64,000 nt of DNA from the NCBI GenBank assembly GCA_035533755.1, contig DATLTC010000054.1:29874-93873 (forward strand), written 5' to 3'. Made by a program: the position numbers and the translations under genes. This document shows positions 16,121 through 24,277 of this stretch, one piece after another. How positions within the stretch are numbered: position 1 is the stretch's first letter; the number at the start of each line of letters is the position of its first letter. This DNA comes from Gemmatimonadaceae bacterium (GTDB taxonomy: Bacteria; Gemmatimonadota; Gemmatimonadetes; Gemmatimonadales; Gemmatimonadaceae). Under the pieces are notes generated by a model. The model did not search any database and had not been told where the DNA came from. It saw only the letters and a list, made by a program, of their open reading frames with translations.

Positions 16121-18409
16121 ATGATGTTCCGACTCACGCCCTCGCTCCTCGTCGCACTCGGCGGGCTCGCGCTGGTTCCGACGCGCACCGCTCCCGACCC
16201 GCAGCCGCTGCGTGGATTCACCGGCGCCTCGTCGCGCGTGGAACGCGATTGGGAAGCAAAGTTCGACGCGATTCCCGATCCGGCCCGCATGCGCGCCGCC
16301 ATGAAGCTCCTCTCGGCGCGCCCCCATCACGTGGGGTCGGCGTACGACTCGACCAACGCGGAGTGGATCCTGGCCCAGTACAAGTCGTGGGGGTGGGACG
16401 CCCACATCGAGACGTTCTACGTCCTGTTCCCCACGCCCAAGCAGCGGCTGGTGGAGCTCGTGGCGCCCACGCACTACACGGCCAAGCTCGAGGAGCCGAC
16501 CGTCGCCGTGGATCCCACGTCGGGGCAGAAGTCCGAGCAGCTTCCCACGTACAACGCCTACTCCGCCGACGGCGACGTGACCGGTCCGCTGGTGTTCGTC
16601 AACTACGGCGTGCCTGCGGACTACGACGAACTGGCGCGGCACGGCATCTCGGTGAAGGGCGCGATCGTGATCGCCAAGTACGGCGGGTCGTGGCGCGGCA
16701 TCAAGCCCAAGGTGGCCGCCGAGCACGGCGCCATCGGATGCCTCATCTATTCCGATCCGGGGGACGACGGCTACGCCGGCGGCGCGGTGTTCCCCAACGG
16801 CCCGATGCGGCCCTCGCAGGGCGTGCAGCGCGGCAGCGTCGAGGACATGCCCACGTACACCGGTGATCCGCTCACGCCCGGCTGGGGCGCCACCAAGGAC
16901 GCCAAGCGGCTGCCAATCAGCGAGTCCACGGTCCTGTCCAAGATCCCCGTGCAGCCCATCTCGTACGGCGACGCGCAGCCGCTGCTCGAAGCCATGGGCG
17001 GGCCGGTGGCGCCGAAGTCGTGGCGCGGCGGACTGCCAATCACCTACCGGCTGGGCGCGGGCCCGGCGCGCGTGCACTTGGTGGTGAAGTCCAACTGGGA
17101 CATCAAGCCCATCCACGACGTCATCGCCAAGCTGCCGGGCACCACCGAGGCCGACCAGTGGATCATCCGCGGCAACCACCACGACGCGTGGGTGAACGGC
17201 GCCGCCGATCCGCTCTCGGGACAGGTGGCCGAACTGGAGGAGGCGCGCGCCCTCGGCACGCTGTACCGGCAGGGCTGGCGCCCCAAGCGGACGATCATCT
17301 ACGCCGCGTGGGACGGTGAAGAGCCCGGCCTGCTCGGCTCCACCGAATGGGTCGAGGAGCACGCCGCGGAACTGCAGCAGCACGCCGTGGCATACATCAA
17401 CACCGACGGGAACGGGCGCGGGTTCTTCCATGCCGCCGGATCGCATTCGCTCGAGGACTTCGTGAACGGCGTGGAGAAGGACGTCACCGATCCCGAAGCC
17501 AACGTCAGCCTCTGGCAGCGCAACAAGGCCGAGCAGGCCGTGCGCGCGGCCGAGGACGGCGGGCGAGGGGGCGCCGGCGAGAGCGCCACGGCCCGCCCCG
17601 ACGCCGACCTGCCCATCGGCGCGCTCGGCTCCGGCTCCGACTACACGCCGTTCCTGCAGCACCTCGGCATCGCGTCGCTCGACGTCGGCTTCGGCGGCGA
17701 GGACCAGAGCGGCATCTACCACTCGATCTACGACGATTTCTACTGGTACACGCACTTCAGCGACACGTCGTTCGTCTATGGCCGCGCGCTGTCGCAGGCG
17801 GTGGGCACGGGGGTGATGCGGCTGGCCGACGCCGACGTGCTGCCCTTTGTCTACACCAACCTCGCGGCCACCGTCCACCGGTACACCACGGAGTTGCAGC
17901 AACTCCGCGACCAGCGCGCGCGCGAGATCGCCGCCAAGGATCGCGCCATCGCGGCCGGCGACTACGCCCTGGCCAGCGACCCGCGCAACCCCACGCTGGC
18001 GCCGGCGCCCGAAGTGGCGCCGCCGCAATTCAACTTCGCGCCGCTGCTCAACGCCGTGGACACGCTGACGGCGGCGGCGGCACGGTTCGAGAGAGCCTAC
18101 GCGCAGTGGGACCACACCTCCGACACGGCCGAAGCCGCGTTGCGCGGCGTGAACGAGCGCCTGCTCCAGTCGGAGCGCGAGCTGACGTCCGACGCGGGCC
18201 TGCCGCGCCGTCCATGGTACAAGCACCTGCTCTACGCCCCCGGCTACTACACGGGCTACGGCGTGAAGACCATGCCGGGCGTGCGCGAGGCCATCGAGCA
18301 GGACGAGTGGAGCAGCGTGGATGCGCAGATCGCGCGCATCGCCGGCGCGCTCCAGGCGGAAGCGGCGCTCGTGAACGGCGCCGCCGCCAACCTGGGCCCC
18401 GCCAGGTGA
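16121..18409 (+). CDS. Secreted M28 metallopeptidase of PSMA / glutamate carboxypeptidase II type
   Basis: 762 residues with a short signal peptide. Domain order: PA domain (about 130-290, GPLVFVNYGVPADYDEL...GAIVIAKYGG), M28 catalytic core (about 320-560) and transferrin-receptor-like dimerisation domain (about 600-755). Zinc ligands are visible: GNHHDAWVNGAADP (His, Asp), DGEEPGLLGSTEW (Glu-Glu), YINTDGNG (Asp) and a late His in YHSIYDDFYWY. The human homologue cleaves C-terminal glutamate from N-acetyl-aspartyl-glutamate and folyl-polyglutamate; bacterial substrates are probably peptides. The start is the first Met of MMFRLTPSLLVALGG, since longer in-frame starts lie in the divergent region. 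No operon partner on this strand. Confidence 0.92.
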   Translation: MMFRLTPSLLVALGGLALVPTRTAPDPQPLRGFTGASSRVERDWEAKFDAIPDPARMRAAMKLLSARPHHVGSAYDSTNAEWILAQYKSWGWDAHIETFYVLFPTPKQRLVELVAPTHYTAKLEEPTVAVDPTSGQKSEQLPTYNAYSADGDVTGPLVFVNYGVPADYDELARHGISVKGAIVIAKYGGSWRGIKPKVAAEHGAIGCLIYSDPGDDGYAGGAVFPNGPMRPSQGVQRGSVEDMPTYTGDPLTPGWGATKDAKRLPISESTVLSKIPVQPISYGDAQPLLEAMGGPVAPKSWRGGLPITYRLGAGPARVHLVVKSNWDIKPIHDVIAKLPGTTEADQWIIRGNHHDAWVNGAADPLSGQVAELEEARALGTLYRQGWRPKRTIIYAAWDGEEPGLLGSTEWVEEHAAELQQHAVAYINTDGNGRGFFHAAGSHSLEDFVNGVEKDVTDPEANVSLWQRNKAEQAVRAAEDGGRGGAGESATARPDADLPIGALGSGSDYTPFLQHLGIASLDVGFGGEDQSGIYHSIYDDFYWYTHFSDTSFVYGRALSQAVGTGVMRLADADVLPFVYTNLAATVHRYTTELQQLRDQRAREIAAKDRAIAAGDYALASDPRNPTLAPAPEVAPPQFNFAPLLNAVDTLTAAAARFERAYAQWDHTSDTAEAALRGVNERLLQSERELTSDAGLPRRPWYKHLLYAPGYYTGYGVKTMPGVREAIEQDEWSSVDAQIARIAGALQAEAALVNGAAANLGPAR

Positions 18410-18441
18410 GGGACCGAACGCCGAGCCCGTGAACGATCAGT

Positions 18442-19407
18442 TCAGCCGGTGAGCTCGCGATTCCAGGCGATGAATGCGCGCTCGATGAAGCTCTTGCTGA
18501 ACATCGTCCACTCGCCGGTGGACGGCGGAAGGGTGTACGCGGCCGCGGCGTCGTGGGCGCTCATGCCCTGCGCGTGGGCGCGCCGGGCGGCGCGTTCCAC
18601 GTCGTCGATCATCGCGACGTACCGGTCGAGATCGGCCGGCGTCCCGATGGCCCCGTGCCCCGGAACGTACGTGCGCGCCCGGGCGCGCTGCAGCACCCGC
18701 ACCGACGCCGACAGCTTGCTGGGAATGGCGTCCACGTAGTTGGGGAACATCGCGTTCCAGAACAGATCGCCGCAGAACACGATGTTCGGATCGTCCAGCT
18801 CGAGCGCCAGGTCGCTGTCGGTGTGGCCGAGCTGCGGCACGATGCGGACGGCGCGGCCGCCAAGGTCGAACGTGCCGCCCTCGGTGGGCGACAGCAGCAC
18901 GGCGTCACGGAGCGCGGCGGTGCGCGCGTCGTCGGCCGGCTTGTTGCGCGCGATGGCCTCGTCGCGCGTGATCTGCGTGGCGCTGATCTCCGGGTGGCGG
19001 CCGTCGGTGAAATAGCCGGCCACGCCGTTGGAGTGGTCCGAGTGGTAGTGCGTGACGATCACGTGGGTGGGCCACCGGCCGGTGAGCGCGTGCGCCTGGC
19101 CGGCCAACCACTGTGCACCCTTGGGCGTGTTGAACCCCTCGATCACCAGCACGGCGTTCCGGCCCACGATGATGCCGCCGTTGGAGACCGTGGTGTAGTC
19201 GCCGCTCAGCGGCGTCGAGACCAGCGCCCAGATCCCCTCGGCCACCTGTTCCAGGCGCGCGAACGGCGCGGTGGCGACCACGGGGCCGGCCGGCATGCGG
19301 GCCCACAGCTCGCGCAGCGCGCGCGGGGCCACGGCGGCGGCGAGGGCCAGGTGCGCGGCGCAAGAGCCGGAGGTGGCCAGAAATTCGCGACGGGTGATGG
19401 GCGGCAT
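18442..19407 (-). CDS. Tat-exported MBL-fold metallo-hydrolase
   Basis: 321 residues. The N-terminus TRREFLATSGSCAAHLALAA is a Tat-type signal (RR followed by F-L). The metallo-beta-lactamase fold shows THYHSDHSNG (HxHxDH), a later His in LGHTDSDLAL, Asp in VFCGDLFWN and His in VPGHGAIG. The substrate could be a lactone, thioester or another ester; classification as a true beta-lactamase is not justified. It is the last of three minus-strand genes after two DinB-family proteins (40 bp and 21 bp gaps). Confidence 0.9.
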   Translation of the reverse strand: MPPITRREFLATSGSCAAHLALAAAVAPRALRELWARMPAGPVVATAPFARLEQVAEGIWALVSTPLSGDYTTVSNGGIIVGRNAVLVIEGFNTPKGAQWLAGQAHALTGRWPTHVIVTHYHSDHSNGVAGYFTDGRHPEISATQITRDEAIARNKPADDARTAALRDAVLLSPTEGGTFDLGGRAVRIVPQLGHTDSDLALELDDPNIVFCGDLFWNAMFPNYVDAIPSKLSASVRVLQRARARTYVPGHGAIGTPADLDRYVAMIDDVERAARRAHAQGMSAHDAAAAYTLPPSTGEWTMFSKSFIERAFIAWNRELTG

Positions 19408-19447
19408 GACGTCCCGGGGAAAGGGGTTCGAAGCGAAGCCGGGCGGA

Positions 19448-19939
19448 TCAAGGCGTGCCGTAACTCATGGCGGGCAGCCCCGCCTGCTTGCGGAGCAGCG
19501 AGAGCTGGCCCAGATGGTACGAGTCGTGCTGGACGAGAAACGTGAGCGCGCCGAATACCGTCTGCTCCGGGGCCGGAAAGCGGACCGTCACCGCGGCGTC
19601 CAGTTCCTCGGCGGTCATCGCCGCCAGCCGGTCGCGCAGGGCGTGTGACGCCGTGGTCCACGCGGCCTCGAGGTCGGCGTGCGCCGGCCACTGTTTCACG
19701 TCGTCGATGCTGCGCGCCGCGGCGAGATCGGCGGGCAGCGGATTGGCCGTCTCGGCGCCGAGCAGCTTGAGCAGGAAGTAGCGCGACTGCACCAGATGCA
19801 GGGCCACGAACGCGGCGCTGTTGGCGTGATCGGCGGGGCGTGCCTGCGCCTGCTCGGCCGTCATGCCGTGGAGGCAGTTGCGGTAGAGCGTGGTGTTGAG
19901 GCGCAGGATCGATGATGGGGCGATGACGCGCGGGTCCAT
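19448..19939 (-). CDS. DinB-family four-helix metal-binding protein (second of pair)
   Basis: 163 residues, all-helical, no signal. DinB/YfiT-type features: LHLVQSRYFLLKLL in the second helix and HDSYHLGQLSLLRKQAGLP in the last, giving histidines that bind metal in this fold. Many family members are thiol-dependent S-transferases, for example using bacillithiol or mycothiol, but most are uncharacterised. It follows another DinB gene by 21 bp and precedes the MBL hydrolase. The two DinB proteins share little sequence beyond the fold, so they are not a recent duplication. Confidence 0.87.
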   Translation of the reverse strand: MDPRVIAPSSILRLNTTLYRNCLHGMTAEQAQARPADHANSAAFVALHLVQSRYFLLKLLGAETANPLPADLAAARSIDDVKQWPAHADLEAAWTTASHALRDRLAAMTAEELDAAVTVRFPAPEQTVFGALTFLVQHDSYHLGQLSLLRKQAGLPAMSYGTP

Positions 19940-19960
19940 GGGAGCCTGGGTGGGAGTGGA

Positions 19961-20476
19961 TCAGTCGTCGGGGTGCGTCATGACGTACGTGAGCATCTCG
20001 ATGTTGCCGGGAGTGTAGCCCGCGCGGCGGATGGCCGCCACGACCTGGGCCCGCGTATGCGTGCCGTGGTTGGCGGTGTGGAGCAGCATCTGCCACATCC
20101 GGGACTTGCCCGACGGCCCGTTGGGAATGCCCCACTCGAGGAACTGGTGGATCCGGTCGTCGGTGAGCCCGGCGATGAAGGCGTCGGTCTGGGCCAGGAT
20201 CGGGAGCCACCGTTGGCGGGCCTGCGCCACCGTGGCCACGTCGTCGGGCTGGAGTCGCAGCTTGATCGCATCGCTCACGGTGATCTTTCCCTCGTACCAC
20301 GACACCCACGCGTGCTGCGACGCCATGAAGTGCGCGAAGGTGTCGCGGATGGACCCGTGCCCACTGCATCCGGGCGCCGCATACTGCTCGGGCGTAAGCT
20401 GCTCCATGGATTTGAGCAGGCCGTCCGTGGCCCAGGCGTTGTACTTGTAAGCGTAGGCGATCACGTCCAGGGTCAT
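19961..20476 (-). CDS. DinB-family four-helix metal-binding protein (first of pair)
   Basis: 171 residues from ATG 20476. Opens YAYKYNAWATDGLLKSMEQL, the usual first helix of DinB proteins (N-W/A-N...LL). Metal histidines are seen in FAHFMASQHAWVSWYEG and LLHTANHGTHTRAQV, matching the H...HxxxH triad of the fold. The function is probably thiol or nucleophile transfer; the substrate is unknown. It is the first gene of the DinB-DinB-MBL operon and diverges from the GH35-GH18 gene; the 130-bp space between them contains two adjacent hairpins. Confidence 0.87.
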   Translation of the reverse strand: MTLDVIAYAYKYNAWATDGLLKSMEQLTPEQYAAPGCSGHGSIRDTFAHFMASQHAWVSWYEGKITVSDAIKLRLQPDDVATVAQARQRWLPILAQTDAFIAGLTDDRIHQFLEWGIPNGPSGKSRMWQMLLHTANHGTHTRAQVVAAIRRAGYTPGNIEMLTYVMTHPDD

Positions 20477-20535
20477 GCGGGCCTCGCTGGGCAGGGGACG
20501 GTGGGCGGGGAGCCGCCCGGATTCTACTGCGCGCC

Positions 20536-20587
20536 GGCGCCGGGTGAAAGCCGGCGCCCGCGGCGGCCGCCTATCTGGCCGCCGCGG
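20536..20587. promoter_or_regulatory. Two adjacent GC-rich stem-loops in the divergent region before the GH35-GH18 gene
   Basis: Stem 1: GGCGCCGG (20536-20543) pairs with CCGGCGCC (20551-20558) around GTGAAAG. Stem 2: CCGCGGCGGCC (20558-20568) pairs perfectly with GGCCGCCGCGG (20577-20587) around GCCTATCT. The second stem ends 19 bases before the ATG at 20607, so it could shape the leader mRNA or block read-through from upstream. No T-run follows. Role inferred only from position. Confidence 0.45.
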
Positions 20588-20606
20588 TTGGGGGATAGAT
20601 TGGCGC

Positions 20607-23429
20607 ATGCGCCGACTTCTCCTGATCCTCGTGTTCGCCTGTGGCGGGCTGGCCCACGCCCAGACCGGACCGTTGGTGGCCGACTCAGGCCGCTTCCTGC
20701 TCCGCGGCAAGCCGTTCCAGATCATCGCCGGTTCCATGCACTACGCGCGCGTGCCGCGCGCGTACTGGCGCGACCGGCTGGAGAAGGCCCGCGCGATGGG
20801 CCTCAACACGATCACGACATACGTGTTCTGGAATCTCCACGAGCCCTCGCCCGGCCACTACGACTTCTCCGGCCAGAACGACATCGCCGAGTACCTCCGC
20901 ATCGCCCAGCAGGTGGGGCTGCACGTGATCCTGCGCCCCGGCCCGTACGTGTGCGCCGAATGGGACCTGGGCGGATATCCCGCCTGGCTGTTCGCCGACT
21001 CGGGCATCGTGCTGCGCAGCACCGACCCCAAATTCACCCGGCCCGCCCAGCGCTGGCTCGACCGGCTGGGCAAGGAAGTCACGCCACTGCTCGCCAGCCA
21101 CGGCGGTCCGATCATCGCCGTGCAGGTGGAGAACGAGTACGGCTCGTTCGGCAAGGACACGGCCTACCTGGAGTGGCAGCTCGCCGCGCTCCGCCACGCC
21201 GGATTCAACGACGTGCTGCTCTACACCGCCGACGGCGACTACCAGCTGCCGCACGGGACGCTCCCCCAGCTGCCCGCCGTGGTGAACTTCGGCCCCGGCG
21301 AGGCGGACAGCGCGTTCGCGCGGCTGCAGAGCTTTCGCCCCGACGGCCCGCTGATGACGGGCGAGTACTGGGCCGGCTGGTTCGACCAGTGGGGACGCCC
21401 GCACCACACCACCGATGCCGCGCAGCAGACACGCGAGTTGGCGTGGATGCTCGGCCGCGGCTACTCGGTGAACCTCTACATGTTCCACGGCGGCACGACG
21501 TTCGGGTTCATGAACGGCGCCAACATCGACGGCGGCCACTATCACCCGCAGACCACCAGCTACGACTACGACGCCGCGCTCGACGAGTCGGGGCGCCCCA
21601 CGCCCAAGTACTACGCCTTCCGCGACGTGATCGCCAAGCACACCGGCATCACGCCGCCGCCGGTGCCGGACACCCCGCCGCCGATCGCCGTGCCCCCGTT
21701 CCCGCTCGCGCAGGCGGCGTCGCTCTGGAGCCAGCTCCCCACGCCGGTGCACGTGGCGCGGCCCCGCAGCATGGAGACGTTCGGCCAATCGTACGGCTAC
21801 ATCCTGTACCGCACCACCGTCGGCCCCGCCACCGCCGGTGAGTTGGTGGTGCGCGACGTGCGCGACTACGCGCAGGTGTACGTGAACGGCGCCCTGGCCG
21901 GCACCATGGACCGTCGGCTCGACCAGGACAGCATGGCCCTGGCGCTTCCCGCCCACGCCCGGCTCGACCTCCTGGTGGAGAACACCGGACGCGTGAACTT
22001 CGCCCGGCCGCTGCTCACCGAGCAGCAGGGCATCACGCATTCGGTATCGCTCGCCGGCCAAGAGCTGACCGGGTGGGACGTGTACACCCTCCCCATGTCG
22101 TCCACGCCGAATCCCGCGTTCCACGACGGCGCGCCGGCCGGCCCCGCGTTCTACCGCGGCGAGTTCCAGGTCGCCAAACCCGGCGACACCTTTCTCGACA
22201 TGCGCGGCTGGGGCAAGGGCACGGTCTGGGTGAACGGACACCAGCTGGGCCGCTTCTGGTACATCGGTCCGCAGCAGACGCTGTACGTGCCCGGCCCCTG
22301 GCTGCACCGCGGCAGCAACGAGGTCGTGGTGTTCGACCTGATGCACCCCGAACGCCGCACGCTGGCCGGACTGGCGCATCCGATCCTCGACGACCTGCAG
22401 CCCACCACCCCCGCAGCCCCCGCCGGCGCCGCCGGCGCCCAGCGTCCCGAGGCCCTCTGGTACTCCGTGGGCCACGACGCGAGCACCGAGAGCTTCGTGG
22501 CCCACGCCGATCAGATCGACATCGTCGCGCCGCAGGTATTCGCGATCGAGCACGACGGCCGCATCCGCGGGCACATCGATCCGCGCGTCGTGCAGACGGC
22601 GCGCGACAAGCACGTCAAGCTCGTGCCGCTGGTCGTGAATCCCGGATTCGACCAGGCCCTGGTTCACCGGGTGCTCACCGTCCCCATCGTGCGGCGGCGC
22701 GCCCTGCACAGCCTGGCCGACCTGTGCCGCGACGAGCATCTGGACGGCATCCAGTTCGATTTCGAGAACGTGAACGTCGCCGACCGCGACGCGTTCACGG
22801 CGTTCGTGCGCCAGGCCGTGGACTCGGTGCATCACGCCGGGTGCACGCTGTCGGCCGCCGTCGTGCCGCGCGCCAGCGACGCGCCCGGATCCACCGCGTA
22901 CGAGCAGTGGCTGTTCGAGAACTGGCGCGGCGTGTACGACTACAAGGCGTTGGCCGACACGCTCGACTTCATCTCGTACATGACCTACGCCGAGCACACG
23001 GGCGGGACCACGCCGGGCCCGGTGGCGGGATTCGCGTGGATGGAGGCGTGTCTCCAGCACCTGCTCGCGCTGGGCGTGCCCCCGGCCAAGATCTCCCTGG
23101 GCATCCCCTCGTATTCCGACTGGTGGTATCCGTTCTACAGCGAGAAGACGGGCGCCCGCTCCGAGGGCCGCGACATCCCGTACGCGCGCGCCGAGAGCCT
23201 GCTCACCGCGCACGGCGCGCACGCCACCTGGGACGAGGCGCAGCAGTCGCCGTTCGCCGTATGGAGCGACCACGGGTTGTTCAATTACCTGTGGATCGAG
23301 GACGCCCGCGCCTTCGCCGCCAAACTCGCGCTGGTGCGCCAATACCACCTGCGCGGCTATTCGGTGTGGGTGCTGGGCACGGAGGATCCGCTCGTCTGGC
23401 CGGCGATCGCCGCCGCGGGACGACCGTAG
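20607..23429 (+). CDS. Secreted GH35 beta-galactosidase fused to a GH18-like domain
   Basis: 940 residues; signal MRRLLLILVFACGGLAHAQ. Residues about 25-345 are a GH35 barrel: FQIIAGSMHYARVPRAYWRD, RPGPYVCAEWDLGGYPAWL, acid/base VQVENEYGSFG (E177), nucleophile LMTGEYWAGWFDQWG (E253). Residues about 380-598 are jelly-roll domains (GKGTVWVNGHQLGRFWYIGPQQTLYVP). A Pro/Ala/Gly linker (about 599-617) leads to a second barrel whose strand DGIQFDFENV (D713, D718, E720) matches the GH18 DxxxxDxE active site as in YaaH/YdhD-type proteins, with a late YSVWVLGTEDP. Known: GH35 removes terminal beta-galactose; GH18 cleaves GlcNAc or similar polymers. Inferred: a two-step attack on a mixed galactose/amino-sugar polymer. 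The start is set by the signal peptide. Confidence 0.92.
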   Translation: MRRLLLILVFACGGLAHAQTGPLVADSGRFLLRGKPFQIIAGSMHYARVPRAYWRDRLEKARAMGLNTITTYVFWNLHEPSPGHYDFSGQNDIAEYLRIAQQVGLHVILRPGPYVCAEWDLGGYPAWLFADSGIVLRSTDPKFTRPAQRWLDRLGKEVTPLLASHGGPIIAVQVENEYGSFGKDTAYLEWQLAALRHAGFNDVLLYTADGDYQLPHGTLPQLPAVVNFGPGEADSAFARLQSFRPDGPLMTGEYWAGWFDQWGRPHHTTDAAQQTRELAWMLGRGYSVNLYMFHGGTTFGFMNGANIDGGHYHPQTTSYDYDAALDESGRPTPKYYAFRDVIAKHTGITPPPVPDTPPPIAVPPFPLAQAASLWSQLPTPVHVARPRSMETFGQSYGYILYRTTVGPATAGELVVRDVRDYAQVYVNGALAGTMDRRLDQDSMALALPAHARLDLLVENTGRVNFARPLLTEQQGITHSVSLAGQELTGWDVYTLPMSSTPNPAFHDGAPAGPAFYRGEFQVAKPGDTFLDMRGWGKGTVWVNGHQLGRFWYIGPQQTLYVPGPWLHRGSNEVVVFDLMHPERRTLAGLAHPILDDLQPTTPAAPAGAAGAQRPEALWYSVGHDASTESFVAHADQIDIVAPQVFAIEHDGRIRGHIDPRVVQTARDKHVKLVPLVVNPGFDQALVHRVLTVPIVRRRALHSLADLCRDEHLDGIQFDFENVNVADRDAFTAFVRQAVDSVHHAGCTLSAAVVPRASDAPGSTAYEQWLFENWRGVYDYKALADTLDFISYMTYAEHTGGTTPGPVAGFAWMEACLQHLLALGVPPAKISLGIPSYSDWWYPFYSEKTGARSEGRDIPYARAESLLTAHGAHATWDEAQQSPFAVWSDHGLFNYLWIEDARAFAAKLALVRQYHLRGYSVWVLGTEDPLVWPAIAAAGRP

Positions 23430-23436
23430 CCGCGCG

Positions 23437-24138
23437 CTACACCGACGTTCCCACGAGCCGGCCGACGCCGGCCGTGAGTCCCATGGCCAGCGCGCCCCAG
23501 AAGGTCACGCGCGCCGCGCCCGCAAACACCGGGGCGCCGCCCGTCTGAGCCGCCAGGGCGCCGAGCCCGGCCAGGAACACCAGCGACGCGCCGATCACCC
23601 ACGGAATCAGCACCCCCGCGGGGACGACGGCGCTGGTGATGAGCGGCAGCGCCGCTCCGACGGCGAATGTGGCCGCCGATGCCATCGCCGCCTGGATCGG
23701 GCGCGCCGTGACCACTTCGGAGATCCCCAACTCGTCGCGCGCATGCGCGCCCAGCGCATCCTTTACCATGAGCTGTTCGGCCACCTGATGCGCGAGCGCC
23801 GAATCCAAGCCGCGCTTCACGTAGATGGCCGCCAGCTCTTCGCGTTCGGCCTTGGGATCGGCGGCCAGCTCCGCGCGCTCGCGCGCCAGGTCCGCCTGTT
23901 CGGTCTCGGCCTGCGATTTCACGGACACGTATTCCCCCGCCGCCATCGACATGGCGCCCGCCATGAGCCCCGCCACGCCGGCTAGCAGGATCTGGGCGCG
24001 CCCGGAGTCGGCCGCGGCCACGCCCACCAGCAGACTGGCCGTGGAGACGATGCCGTCGTTGGCGCCGAGCACGGCGGCGCGCAGCCAGCCGATGCGTTCG
24101 GTGCGATGGCGTTCGACGTGTCGCGCAGGGGGTTTCAC
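23437..24138 (-). CDS. VIT1/CCC1-family iron/manganese transporter
   Basis: 233 residues from a GTG at 24138, supported by GAGGA six bases upstream. Family features: N-terminal RIGWLRAAVLGANDGIVSTASLLVGVAAA in the first membrane helix, the second helix GVAGLMAGAMSMAAGEYVSVKSQAETEQADLARERAEL leading into the charged metal-binding loop, and three further helices (ATFAVGAALPLI..., ASLVFLAGLGALAA, ALAMGLTAGVGRL). Relatives move Fe2+ or Mn2+ out of the cytosol or into stores using a proton gradient. It diverges from the M1 peptidase gene; a TACCG-N2-CGGTA dyad lies between the two starts. Confidence 0.93.
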   Translation of the reverse strand: MKPPARHVERHRTERIGWLRAAVLGANDGIVSTASLLVGVAAADSGRAQILLAGVAGLMAGAMSMAAGEYVSVKSQAETEQADLARERAELAADPKAEREELAAIYVKRGLDSALAHQVAEQLMVKDALGAHARDELGISEVVTARPIQAAMASAATFAVGAALPLITSAVVPAGVLIPWVIGASLVFLAGLGALAAQTGGAPVFAGAARVTFWGALAMGLTAGVGRLVGTSV

Positions 24139-24177
24139 GGCGTGTTCCTCGGGGTCGGCGTCCCTTTCAATATGGTG

Positions 24178-24189
24178 TACCGCACGGTA
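24178..24189. promoter_or_regulatory. Short dyad between VIT transporter and M1 peptidase genes
   Basis: TACCG CA CGGTA is a perfect 5-bp inverted repeat with a 2-bp centre, in the only AT-containing part of the 139-bp divergent region. Its size fits an operator half-site pair for a dimeric repressor, but no regulator gene is adjacent and no second copy was found nearby. Weak call. Confidence 0.22.
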
Positions 24190-24277
24190 TTTCTGGGATG
24201 CCCCCAGCGGCGACCCTCGGCCCCGTGTCATGGCCTGCGGCCGCCGGGCGGCGATGGACCCCCAGACCGGAGTTCCG

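Noticed and set aside
18442..19407. Calling the MBL-fold protein a beta-lactamase
   Set aside because: The HxHxDH site is shared by the whole superfamily and no beta-lactamase-specific loop is evident.
20685..23348. An 887-codon minus-strand open frame opposite the GH35-GH18 gene
   Set aside because: Both glycosidase active sites are on the plus strand; the minus frame is low complexity.
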